From Cyclospora cayetanensis (lineage: Eukaryota > Apicomplexa > Conoidasida > Eucoccidiorida > Eimeriidae): DNA of 64,000 bases. The notes beneath the pieces are model-generated. The model had not been told where the DNA came from and ran no database searches. It saw only the letters and a list, made by a program, of their open reading frames with translations. Position numbers and translations under genes: made by a program. The stretch lies in NCBI RefSeq assembly GCF_002999335.1, contig NW_020312092.1:124001-188000 (forward strand), read 5' to 3'. Shown piece by piece: positions 35,901-48,900 of the stretch. Positions within the stretch are counted from its first letter, which is position 1, and each line of letters opens with the position of its first letter.

Positions 35901-38900
35901 TGTGCATGGGGCTTTTGTCGGGAAATGTCTTTGAATCTGCTGCTGAGCCACACTCTACTTTGCTACTCTTCTTCAGGCCTTCTGAGTCTTTTGTAGATCC
36001 ATTTGCTGCTACGCTCTGAGTATGCCCGGTGCGCGAGCACCCGCCTCGTTTATCACGAAGAATTTTCGTGGCTTCTGAATCCTCCAAAAACGGAAGCTTT
36101 TTACTAGACCCCCGGATGCACTCTTCTGCTGGTGGCGTGAGTTGCAGCAGCTGCTTTAAATGCATATATTGTTCTGTAGGGGAGAAGTGAATGACGAGCG
36201 AAGCGCAGCGTTTCTTGGAGTGAAGAAGTAGCCTGAGGGGACTAATGCTTAGAGCGCTCAGAGTTGAGGGTGGCTGTTGTACATGTACCAAAACGCCTGC
36301 AAACTGCACAGCGTGTTTTTCTGGCGCAGTTGGGGAGAGGAAGTGACCTGGTTTGCTCCCGATTTCCCCTTCCATAAACGAAAATTGGCTTGCCACAATT
36401 TTTAATTCTAGGGTCGCGGATGAGCTTAAGCCGGGTGGTGTGGTCGGAAGTTTGAGCGAAGGGGCAGGCAATACAGTAATAGGGGATTCGGTGAGAATGA
36501 CATTCCATGGAATCTTTACTTCATATACAGCTTGATCGGCCAAAAGCACCTTCATCCGTACGGTTCCTGAATGCTCCAACGATTTTCCTCCAGCTAGTTG
36601 CACTGTGTGTGCATCGCAACGCAGATCCCCTGGGTTAAAGACTGCAGCAAATGTTCGTGTCTCCCCTGGCAGCAGCACGCCTGCAGCCCCGATATCGAGC
36701 AGGGGGAGGTACTGCAAAAGATCCTCGCATGCCTTACTATCGCCTTCGCGCAAGTCAACGGCTAAAGCACCAGTACCAAGGTCCTTCGGCGAGTGTGAAC
36801 TAGACGTTGCTTCTTTGGCGGACGTGTCTTTGTTAAACGTTGCCGCGTTGTCCGTATTTCGCAATAGATCTGGACTATTGAGACTAACTGATGGAGTGTT
36901 TGTTTGTTGGATGCTTCCTTGTACCGGCACTTCTTCAACCCTTTCATCGATTTCTGAGATGCGTGGCAGCTCCACGATTCTCAAGGCTTGGTGAGAAGAG
37001 GTGAAACTGTATGAAGCAATTAGTAAAGACGGGTTGTGAATCTGCAGCATTTGCTTGCTGCCCGTTATATTGTTTGTTGACCCAAAATGCAGCCTGGTAC
37101 GGGATAGGCGCAGCTGGGTCTCAGTGAGAATGCCTGTGGCGTCAGCAGCAGGTGCACAGACCTAATACTTTAGATATACTACAAAGCCAAGGACAACGAG
37201 AGCTGACCATCGTAAAGACGATTTTGGCCCCCCTAAAGTATTATTGATGGAGCATCTTTTGCACAGCTACGTTGATAAACCCTCGTAGAAAGTGATATGT
37301 TTGATACTATCCGTAAACCGGTCTTGACACAACCCGCGCAGAGGGGACATGCGTACAGCAGGTACCTGTTATGGCCGTTTCTGCACAAAGTGTTTGTTCG
37401 CTGACTTTAATCCGAATAGGTATCTGGAAGGCTGTACATGCAGGCTGAAGCTTGGCAATGTCGGGAGGCAGTGGTTGGACGTATTCTGGATGTTTTTGGA
37501 AAAACGAGAAAGAAAAGCAAAGGTGGACAGCCAGAGAAGTGACGCCTTTAGGTTGTATAACAGAGCATGCAGGATCTACCCACAGGACACCCTTCTCGGC
37601 CTCCGGAGACTCCACTTTAAGAGTACGAGGTGTTACGCTGTTGCTTGTGACCTTTAATTGCTGCCTATACATCCGGTCTGGCACGCATATGCCCAAGTCA
37701 TGCAGAGGAGGGTTGGTGCAAACGAGAGGCAAGACGCACTGCCCATCCACCACGACGACCACATCTGGGTGCTGCTCAGAGCAGTGAACACGTAGAAACA
37801 GGATTTTGGTGCTGTTGCGAATTCATTATTACGCCAAAGAGGACAGGCTTAGAGGCTGGTTTTACCTTAATAAACCAGTGGTGTGGCATCCGGAAGGCAA
37901 GTACTGCGTAAAGTTTTAATTAAATAGTGTCCAAGGCGAGAGTTAATTAGTACCTCTTGATCTAAAAACTGCAGAGAGAAAAAGCCAACAAATCTTCCTA
38001 TACGATCTGGAGCATGGATAATTGCAATATCTTGTGTCTGGAGCGGTGCCACCTCCCCTGCTGCATTCTTGACAAGTGTACGCTTAAGGCAGAGCTGGAA
38101 CGGTTCCGTTGTGCACGTTTCTCTTTGACTGCTTTGGCAAGCACTTCTCTGAAGCAGTCCGTCTAATCCACTGGACATGATTCTTTTCCAGAGAAGGCTG
38201 TTGTGATGGTCTGAGGTGTTAAGCCATTGTGCGAGCACCACTGCCCCGTCCTGAAGTGCTTCCCGCCATCCTTCTATATTGAGACTCATCCTGTCCTTCT
38301 GCGCATGTAGAGCGTTGTGTGCTCTATTTAAATTCAATGTCAGTGCGATTTCACTAGCAACAGCTTTACTGACTTCCCTTGTAGCTGTGCTATTCGCTAG
38401 ACAGTTTTTACCTGCTTCGTACGTAGTAGCGGTCGTGTTGTTTGGAACTTCATTTTGTTGCCCAGCTTGGGGATTATCTGCAGGGGAGGAGCCCTGCTGA
38501 TTTCTTGGAGATATTAGAAGGAGCTGATATGCAGCTGAAAGGCTTCCTGTATTTCCTAGCTTGAGATGCACAGTAACCATATCCCCTAGTTGAACGTCTC
38601 CGGCGTGAAGGTAGATAACGCTGTCTGTAGCCTTTCGCTCCTCAGATCCCGCACACTGCTTAAAGTCTTGGCTCCCAGGATCCCCCCATGGTGCGACATT
38701 TGTGACGGTTGACTTCTTTTTGATATTGCAATCAGAGATGGCACCGCGCCCAGCTTGTGCTGGAGCTCCTTTGAGTTGTAACGACTTAAGCAGCGCCTGA
38801 GGAGACTGTTGCTGAGGGAGAAATGTCAGCACTGCTCTTTTACGGCAGCAAACAACAGGCAAGGCTTGAGGCCCCGTTGGTGAGAGCAAGAGGATTTCAG

Positions 38901-40101
38901 CCTCCAGGTCCTCGGTCCTCTTAGGGGTAAATGTTATAGTCATCTGTGTACTACCCCCTGCAGGTATCTTTCCTGGGGCCTCCAAAGCTACAGAGATGAT
39001 GCCATCAAGCTCCTCTGGGAGAGGTAGCACGCGGAAAGTGCTGAAACCTAAGCTTACATTTGTGACCAACACGTTTCTTGAATACACTCTACCGCTTTCA
39101 AACGCCTTAAACGTCACTTTTGAGGGGGTGCAACAAAATGATGGACCTGAGTGTAACCTTCCCGCAATACGCTGCGGGGTTCCTTCTATTAGTACCCTCT
39201 GCTGTTCTTCCAATGCTCTTTGTATTTTCTTCTGCTCAAAGACTGTGAGATTACGCATCGCGAGCGGAGGATATCGCGGACAGGCCGTTGCTGCCTCGGG
39301 GCTGCACAGAAAGCATGGCATATTGACGCGTTATTATTGCTACAGTGAAGTGATAGAGCTGCCAATGAAGTGCTTTGTAAAGGGCAGATGATTTTCAAAT
39401 TCATTTACCTCTCGGCTGTCGAAGGCAGGTCACAACAAAGTTTTTCAGGGGCTGGCGCCTCTCGGCGAGCCCTGCAAGGAGAGGCACCACTACTATGAAA
39501 CCTTTTGAAGGCTTCTGAGTTCTTTTGACCTGCATTCGAAAGACTGGGAGAGAGTCTAACTTTGGGAAAAGGCTAAAAATTTGCTTCTGAATGCGAACAC
39601 AATCCTATCTGCCGATTTTTGCACTTCTCATTGTACTCAGCTGTCAATGGTCTGGAGGCATTTAGGTCGTTATCTGGTGTTGATGGCCGAACGCGAAAAA
39701 AAAAGTATTGGAGTCTACATTTGCATATTGAATCTTATCGGTGGTAAAAGGCGCACTCTCTTTAGTCCTATTAACAGGACGAGACTTGGCTGCAGGAGCC
39801 TCGACGCAGTCTCGTTGTGTGACTGCCCATTCCTCCTGCAAGATCTGCTGGACAATACTTCTTGAACGCTCATTTTGTTCGTGCTGCAACGCTCTATCCT
39901 CCTCTGCTATTCGGCGCATCGATCCCCGTACCTTTCCGCCCGCTAAACCTGTCTCAAAAAAATGAAATATGGACACTTACAGAGAAGGACAGGATGGGCA
40001 CTGTGCCAAGCTTTAACTACGCCCCTCCACCAGATCGAGGAGCATCTACGCAAAGCTCCGAGAGTTTCACGATAAAGCGGTTTAAATGATAGAGAGAACA
40101 T
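32954..40101 (-). CDS. CFAP74: CFAP74-like axonemal protein with ASH/MSP-type domains
   Basis: Probable cilia- and flagella-associated protein of the axoneme central apparatus; in coccidia the only flagellated stage is the microgamete. Exons in order: 40101-39981, 39948 to about 39690, about 39310-37954, 37771-37366, 37133-35076, 35035 to about 34700, a block about 34640-34303, and 34176-32954. Most joins checked agree in phase; intron 35036-35075 is only 40 bases. After a charged coiled N-terminus (RRIAEEDRALQHEQNERSRS) come repeated beta-sandwich ASH-type domains. One (SKVTFKAFESGRVYSRNVLV-TNVS, then KIPAGGSTQMTITFTPKRTE-DLEAEI) matches the CFAP74 block VIVFKDFDVGKVYKKKIILTN/MSAGMSCDLLVTFKPM. 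Others are LHFGSTNNITGSKQMLQIHN, KRVEFGSAMIGQRVYQHVIL, and ILPGLASVEVIFFFKPLHAE. Long Ser/Thr/Lys-rich inserts (about 35.6-36.1 kb) separate them. HYDIN, DLEC1 and CFAP47 share this domain type, so the family is surer than the exact orthologue. Confidence 0.75.
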
Positions 40102-41108
40102 GGTTCCCTTTTAGCCCCTCGTTAGAGCTGCTTTCTTCTCTGGGATGGATGCATAGTCTCCCAGAGTTCAGCGGTCGCCCAGTGGACTAAAACTCGGCTG
40201 AATATGCCTTTAACGAAAGGATTAAAAAACTCCGCAAAACCCCTCTAAGGGCTACTCCTGCGTAGGCCTACTTGGAGGCATTTTTCCTTCGATGGATCGG
40301 GATCCGTGGCATCAGGTTCTGTCGACGCTCTCAAGTACCTCTACTCTCGGTGAGGATGCTGCTGAAGTTCTCCGTCACGCCTAGCCTCTTTCCTGACTTT
40401 ATCTCTTCAGTTAAGCGAAATAACGGCACTGAGCCAAAAGCTGGGGCTTAGATTTGCCTGAACAGCCGACGAGCCGCGCCGCTGGACCGGCGTGCAGGTC
40501 ACCGCGGCCGACTGCTGGCGTCAGTGCCTAGACCGTGCTTTTCACGTCGACAGCGATGGCCTTTGGCGAGAACAGTTAGAGGTACTAAGCCAGCTAAAAA
40601 GGCCACTAGAGGTGCCTACGTATCGCAAAGAAGCCTCCTATTTTGCAGGCCCACCTAAATCTCACGCCTTCCACTGGAGATGCGTTGCTCGTTTCATGCC
40701 ACCCCTATGCACAGCTTGCACTACCAGCCTTGCTTAATCCATTACGTGCTGAAAAGTCTGGCTCTGCGCAAACCTGCAACAGTAGTGTCGATTTCTGTAT
40801 GACTGACATCTCTCAGCGGCCCCATGACAAAAACTGAGCCAGCAAGAAAACTTGAATTTGCCCAAACAGAGCGAAAGAGCAAATTAAAATTGATACATTA
40901 GTCTAGGAATTTTTAAAAACTTCAAGGCTATTTCTGTGCAATCTCCCCTCTAGACTGAAAGCCCATGTACATAACGAATGTCCCGTGGGCTGGAAAAACC
41001 GGCGTGGTGATACTCGGCATCAAGGACGGACATATGAGTGCCCGCCCAAGCCGTCACTCATCTCGCTTTCCATGCATTCTTGCCCAAAAGCAATTGCGCA
41101 CAGAGCTG
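40102..41108. other. Intergenic region between CFAP74-like and ARF-GEF genes
   Basis: About 1 kb between two minus-strand genes, expected to hold the CFAP74-like promoter and the ARF-GEF 3' end. Nothing else could be supported. It coincides with the change from the repeat-poor block on the left to the repeat-rich block on the right. Confidence 0.45.
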
Positions 41109-44100
41109 CTACGCAGCGGTATTCGCGACGCCCGTTGTAAGGGGCACTGCGGTGTGGTCACCCGGGTTTGAGGGGCTCCTGTCCGCATTTTGCATACAGT
41201 TTTTGCTGTCACTGGCTGAAGCTTCTTCAAAGACAGTATCTACGTGATTAGTAGTAACTTCTTCTGCACAATGGTCTTCCGTTGACTCATCGCCAGAGGG
41301 TGATTTATTCCGTGGGGGTGGAGGTGGAGGCTGCGGGGTGGGAAGTATCAAGAGCAGTTCCTGCACTACCCCGGGGAAGGCAGAACCAACGAAAGGAGAT
41401 ACCGCCGACACGATTACTCGTTGACTGTCCGATAAACATGACAGAGCTCCCAGACATGCTGCTCTTCTTGCTGCAACTTGATCCTCCTCGTCCAAACCTT
41501 GCGGCGCTTGTGCTTCCTCTTTGACTGGACTCTGCTGCTGGTGCTGATTTGGAAGTCCTATTAGGGCAAGAATAGACTCAGGAGCGATGTGCGTCTTGAG
41601 AATCGAGGGAATAGAGCTTGCTGCGACTGATGGGCAAGTCAACACCACCAGCAAGGTGTTTTTCATGCTCTCCAAGAATGCATCACGGTAGACGACAGGG
41701 GCGTGCTGCAAGGCCCAGGGGGCAAAACAAGCACAGCAGCGCCGCATGCAAAGCATAAAGGGCAGAACAGAGACCAAGTGAAAGTCGCCTACCGGAGCAC
41801 ATCGCAATCAGTACGACGCCACGTTCTACTCCCAAACTGGCAGACATGCACAGAAACACCGCACCTGTGCTTCGGTAACAAGAAGCTGCACGAGCTGGGT
41901 AAGAGGGGGCAAGAGACCTTCAATACCCCCTGGATGATCCCTTGAGACTCCGCGTTGCTCGGGAGAGTCCGCCAGGATAGCCGTATCGGTGGTGATGTCC
42001 ACGTAGAACCCTCCAACTTTGAAAGGCCTTAGCAACAACTCCATTTTTGTAAGGAAGAGACGACACGCCAAACTCGCCGCAGCCGCTTTCCTTTGGTAGA
42101 CCTGTGGAGAGAAGACAGGATTTTCGACGGGCAGACACGTGCGCACCAAGGAATACAAAAGGGCAGGTAGACGCAACACTGCTGCACCCGTAAATGTAGG
42201 AGAACACTGCGGCAGTATTATGGGAAGCAACTTGCACTACTGCAAGCCACTGACTGCGCAGCAGCAGGCCAGGCAAGTGCGAGCTGCCACCAGCGCGCAC
42301 ACGCCGCAGTCTCCGAAAACGTCGCCACAGGCAGCCTCTTTTTGCGCAAGCAATCGCTGCTCCCTTGCTGCGGTTCCCTCATGCACTGCTGCAATTCAAC
42401 AACAGCAGCAGGGCGCAAAGCAGCCCTAAAACAAAAGCCCATCATGAAATACGTACCTCGTCTATGCCAAAGGTACCCATAGCCACTTCAGGGGTCAAGC
42501 GTCTCCTCATGGGCAGCGCCATCCATGGCATGCTGCACTGTGGCTCCCGCGAGTGCTGCTGCCCCTCCTGACCGGCAGGGAGCGCATACACCGTGTCTCC
42601 TGGATGAGGACCGCTCTGCAGAGGCTGCTGCTGCTGCGGAGGAGGAGGAGGTGGGGGGGGGGCTTTTCCCGGTGCTGGCGGTGAGTAGGGGTAATCAAAT
42701 CGGAGACTGAGGAGAGGGAAGACAACGAGCTGGAGAGAGAGCCTCCACGTGTAAGGATCCTCTGCTGCAGAGGCCCAGAAGTCTGCAGCAGCAGCAGCTG
42801 CAGCTGCAGCAGCACTAGCAGACGTCGGGGAAGCCGAAACGAAGGCTCCGTCCTTTTGAGGCGATTCGGTGCCGTTTCCAAGACACAGCGCAGAAGGGTC
42901 TGCCGCAGAGTCTAGGCTGACGTCTTTAGGGCTTGGTTCCTTTCTGCTGCAGCGAATCAGCGCCTGCTGCAGCTCCTGAAGGAACACCCAGGAAGACGGC
43001 AGTTACGCAGCAAAACACATGGCCCTTAATATACGCAGCAGGTGAGCCTCTTGCCACCCCTCTGTTGGGGAACCGAGGCATCCAAGAGGAAAGGCGAGGG
43101 CCAAACGCGTGCAAAGAAGAAACATTTTAAGCCCTCTATTCGCCCCAGTTGTACCCATCCCGCCTTCCTTCCTCCCCCCCGATACACCCGTCTACAGCCC
43201 GAGTTCTCTCTCCGTAAAAGCGTGTGTAGAAGCAGGAAGCACCACTTTGATGCGCGGTGCGTTTTGTGCAGACGGAGGATGTGCATCGACGCGTCCAGCA
43301 GCTCCCTACCGCTAAAGCTTTGACTTTGACAGGTCGCACGGAAAAGGAACAGACAATGGCTAACACCTGCATTGCCTGAAGCCACATCGCTTGGCAGTCG
43401 ATGCGAGCCTTCCAAGGGCCAGCAGCTTCGCCCTTTCCAGCAGCGGCACTGTTGCCGCTTGCGGCAGCAGCAAGATGAGCCGCCACGGCTGACCCCTTCG
43501 CCTTCAGCGCCTCTCCAATGGAAGAAATCAAGGCTCCCAGCATGGCCAGCGCTGCGCAGTTCGCTTCATACGGGGCAGCCGGAGTCGTGCTGGAACCCCC
43601 CTGCCTGCTCAGCATCTCGCCTTCTGCCGTTGGCTCAGCAGCCGCAGCTCCGCTCAGCTGCGGCGAAGGTGGGACGTAGATGCAGAACGCCATCAGCGTC
43701 TGCAGCAGCATTGGATAGTGGTTGCGGTGCTGCAGAACGAGCAAGGCCAGCGCCTCAGCGTCTCGGATCCACGAGGCGAGAGACGCGAGAACTCTCGTGG
43801 CGACGTGCTGTTGCGGCACAGGCAGCGTCGGAAGAAAGGCAGGGAGAGGAACCAAGCGCTGATACAGCGCGAGGAGGACTTGAATCAGCAGCGGGCTGCT
43901 GCAGGCCTTCAAGTTGAGCCTAGAGACAAGGATCTGCGAAAGGGAGAACGGAGATGGGAGCAGCAGGTTGCGCCTCTTCACCAACCCAGGGCGGCTCAGC
44001 AGCAGCCGCTGCTGCACGGGAGACATACGGACGCTGTGTCAACAAGGCGGACTCCAGGCACCCGATTCACTTGCAGCTGCTCGTCGCGGCACTGCTTTCT

Positions 44101-45426
44101 CCGGCAGGAACCTGCCGTTTGCGAGTTTTCGGCTTCTAATACTCGCCAAGGGCCTTAGCAGAGGGTGTCGACCTACGATAGCAGACTGCGAAATTCGCTG
44201 GACATGCATGCAGAAGACGTTGGGGTGGAGGAGCGTGAGGAGCTGCAGCAAATGAATGGCTACTTGGCATGCCTCAGCGCGGCCTGTTGACGCCTTGGAA
44301 GCCTCCTGTTGGAGTGCAGGGGTGGCTGCACTGTAGAGAGGCAGCAGCAGCGAGTCCGCATCGGAGAGCAGACGCAGACAGATCCTCAGGACGGTGACAA
44401 CCAGCCGCTCAATGAACACCAGTTCCCAGTGAGGAAGGGCTGCAGGCACGCGGAGAGGCACAGACCGCAGTCGCAGCCGACGATGGGCTGGTGGGCATGC
44501 AGCGGCTCTCGTAAGAAGCACAGAGGCAGAGCGGACGCTGCAGTCAATGCGGCCAGCACACCTGTAGGGGTGTCAACGAGTCGGCGGGAGCCAATCGCTT
44601 GGAAGACGTTGCAGACGTTGTGCATGGTGATCTGGGCGAGAGGATCTTTGCTACAAGCATCCAGCATGGCCCGCACCCAGGGCGGTCTGTTGCTGCAGGC
44701 GCTGGCTGTATCGGACTGCTGCGGCTGCTGCGGCTGCTGCGCATGCAGCCCCGCTGCATCCATGCTCGCGACGCCGACAACCTCCAGAGGGTTGGGGACG
44801 CCTGCAGCGGCAGAGCCAATGGCGTAGCGTCGCAGGAAGGTGTCGAGGTAGACCGCGCAAAGTAGCCACGGGGAGTTTCGTATGAGGGCGACTCCGTACG
44901 ACTTTGCAGCGCGGAGGGAAAGGCTTCCCGGGGTTAGCTCGCTGAGCATCAAGGCTCCCAGCAGCTCGAGACAAAAGAGACGATCCGTGTAGGCTCTGTA
45001 GGAAAGCAGCTGAGGAGAGGTGCCCCCCCGCAAAGGCGACCACACGGGTGGGGGAAGGGAGTGGTAGTAGGGGCCTCCACTGGCTGCGCTTGCCGAAGAA
45101 GCACTTGTTGCCCCTTCTGGAGTCGATGCAACAGATCCGCTGTTGCCGCTGTTACTACTTCCGCTGCTGCTGTCTTCCTCGATCGCACGTCGTGAGGCGT
45201 CGTCTAAGTAGCTGGACAGCATTGACAGCTCGCCTCCCCAGGGAACCTGATGACGAGCATCCTCAGGCAGCTGCAGCGGAGGAGGCACACCCTCCACGGC
45301 AGGCCCTGTGGAGGAAGCTCCTCCACTGGACGGGGAAAAAAGAGAAGAGGCCGTGCTGTGTCTCGGAGAGCTGACTGGGATGCGGTCCTGAGAGGCTGCA
45401 GCAGCCGAGGCGAGCTGCTGCTGTTG

Positions 45427-45475
<49 letters not shown>

Positions 45476-45916
45476 CCGTGGCCGTAGGCGCCTCCAGTGT
45501 ACCCCCCTGGATTCTGCCGGATGAGAGGGAAGCTGAAGACGATATGCACGAGGAGGATGACGGCTATTGACAGCGAGGATGCGGGTTCGGTCTGCCGAAG
45601 AACCCTAAAACGAAGGCGCAGACAGGAGGAGGCACCAAAGCGGAAAGCGCAGTGCTCAGGGAGTTTCATTGGTGGCAGCGTCGGTGGAGGGGAAGGGCCT
45701 ATGCAAATTTTCGCCTGCCTGCAACGCAGATAACCAACGACTAAAGTGAGGGGCCTTTGTATCCAGAGGGGACCTTACTCGGCGACTGCCAAATCAACGC
45801 GAACACCCTGAGCCAACACCGTCTTCAAGCGCAAGTAGGGGCCCTTGGCGGCTGCAACCTCCTCATCCTCGAAAGCAACGGAGGACGGAAGTCCGCATGC
45901 CGCAACGGCGGCAGCG

Positions 45917-45958
<42 letters not shown>

Positions 45959-48900
45959 GGCGCGTGGCGGCTTTTTCGCGGAGGCTGCATGGCCCCCGAA
46001 GCACTGTTGCGAGCAGCCGACTCGCGCTGCAGTGGAGAAGGAGGCTGCGAATGACGCAAGGCGGAAGTGTTCTCCTCAGCGTCTGTCTCAGCGCGATGAG
46101 ACGCCATCAGCGTTGATGGAAGCAGCGCGAAATCCGTCGAGGCTCTCAGCACGTACAGCCCGTCACAGACAAAATTGAGTTCCTGCGAAGAACACACAGC
46201 TGCAGGAGCTGTACCGCGTCTGCTTCAAGGAGGGCAGAGAGGAAGGCTTCATTCACGCAAGAGGTACACAAAGCAGCGTTTCGCACATTTGAAACACGAA
46301 GAGCAGAGCATGCAGGCTCTACTGCTTTCCCCCTCGTTCCGTAGCGCCCTCCCTCCTAGGGCATGGGCTGCAGCAGCTGCAGCAGGAGCAGCAGCAGCTC
46401 CCCTGTGGGATCTATAGATCCTCATGCAGACATATGGATACCCCCGTTTGCATGCGTGCGTGCGCATGTGGACATACATGCATGCTATGCATGTATGTAC
46501 GTCCACATGGCATCTAGAAGGGAAAGGGGAGGAAGAAATGCGCGAGAGGAAGCTGATACGCATTAGCGCGACGTGCGATGTGCCTCACACATGCATGCAT
46601 ACATACGCGGAAGGCGGAGCACAGGAAAAGCACGTGCAGCACTTGTATTCGACCTTCTTCTGAGGCTTCCGTGGAGAGACACCACCCTATTGGCTTACCT
46701 CGGATAAGGCCATGAGGGGGCCGTGTGTTGCACCTCCCCCCGCTTCATCGCCTTCGCTTTCCTCATCCGATTCGCCCAAAGCGAACAGTATGGACGTCAA
46801 GTCACCCAGCCAGCCCCCTCCCTTTCTGCCGGATCCTCCTCGATCCCTTCTAGACGCGGGAGGCACGAAGGGGGGGGGCACCATGGAAGTGCAGAGGGAG
46901 GGAAGCGCCGCACCGCCTACACCCTCGAAGTCTTCGAGATTCATGAGGGCAGGAGGCAGCAAGTCGAGCGCATGCAGCCGCAGCAGAAGCTCCAGCACAG
47001 CTCCCCACCCCTCCTCCCGCAGGAGAGCGCCGCAGCGGCGAACGAGGTAGAAGACGGGGGCCAGAACGAGCTGGGAATGTGCAGGAACGGCGTACACGAA
47101 GTAGCTACACAATTCTACCACGATCATATTGAAAGCTCCAACTTGACCGAGCACTGCGGCGGCACGCGCCAACGACAAAACCCCACAAAGGATTTCTTCG
47201 AGCTGCCGCAAGTCCAAAGAGGCTTCGAAGGCGCCTCGCAGAACGGCCAAACAGCAGCCGCCACTCCACAGCGTGTGAAACATCTCGCCCTCAAAACCTG
47301 CCGCAGCAGGAACGTCAGCGCGAAGGGCGCCATGCCTGCAGCCTTGTCTGCGCGCGTCGACGTCTCCAGAACGGAGAACGACACCACGCGGCTGCTCGAC
47401 GACGTGGTACTTGCTGCCTGCATCGGAAAGACCGCTTGGACCTGTGCTTCCGCCGTACGGAGAAGCAAAGGCTGCCCACCCCAAACCTGCGCCTTCTACA
47501 GGAGTCCAGCCATTAGCCAATACATCAAAGAGGTCGGGTGTCGTCTGCAGCTGCTGCTGCTGCTGATCTTTCGTCAGTGCTTCATTCCTTTGGCCTGAGG
47601 CCGATTGAGAGGGCGGCAGCGCAGAACACGCCGCCTCTTTGAGCTTTATCTCCTGGTGCTTGATGGATATGTACACGTTCTGCAAAAAGAAGTGGGGAAG
47701 ATCCGCGCCGTTATTGATGCCCCGATTATTCTTCACAAAATCCTCTACTCGCATCTTGCTGCGCACTTGAGAATTGTGCTGGTCAGTGTTCAGCATAATA
47801 ATCGAATACGACAACACGAACACTGTGTCCTTGTGCAGCATCAACACATATCCAGGAGGCGCATGGCTCTGAGGATACGCAACGACACCACGCCAAACAC
47901 ACCTCACATGTATCCGTCTTCGACCAAAATGATTACCAGTTCACGAATTCCGACATATTCATAGGTATAGATACATATATGTATATGCATACATATATGT
48001 GTGTATACATACGATACATCTCGCCTATCCCTCTAAATCCATAGAGAGCACGTGGCACACACATATAAATCCATCACACAAACACGAAAACATATATGCA
48101 GCTGGAGGAAGAGCGCAAGTGAGACCATCCTGGAAACGATACAAGCTCTCGGAAGGTGTGAATGCACGTGTACGTATATGTATGGATGTACGTATACAGG
48201 TGTATATATTCATATATACATATGCATATGTACATACGAGTATGTATGTATATGTATGTGTGTGTATATATTTGTGCGTGTTGTGCATCTGTGTATGCGT
48301 ATGGAGGCAGGCGAAATGCGCATTAATGAAGACGTGTCTGCACCAGCCGCCCCCAAAGCGGTGCGCTTCGTCCGCTAGTTCCCGCGACGGCATTGCAGCT
48401 CTGCGTTCGAGTTGGCTCTTGAGATATCAGGACCCAAGAAGGCGCACCGGTGAGAATTCCGCGAGTTGTTTGGTGAGTGCGTCGCAGCTCCTCGGCTTGG
48501 TCAGGGCACCCTCTTTCTCTGCAGTTGCACGAGATGTGCAGTAGAAGCCTTCATCTGCAACCCACCGCCACATGCCCAGTTCAAGTGGCTCTGCTGCAGG
48601 CGTCGAGTTGCTCTTTTGCGACTGCGTCTCTCCAGCAGACGGCAACTCCGCGGCTTTCGCATCCTTGGCCTTGGCAATCTTCGCCTGATTTTCTGGACAC
48701 GTGACGAGGGGCTGCTGGCGGAAAAACTCATCGGCGAAGGCTTCCATCACGCGCTCGATCTGCTGCGACTCCCCCGGGAGGCGGAAGGTCCTCAGAAATT
48801 CCCTCAGCGCTGCAACAAGGCCGACTCCGCCAAAAGAGAAGAGGCCAACGAATTCCTGCAACACCTGAGAAACGCAAACGTACTGCGCACGAAGCTCGAC

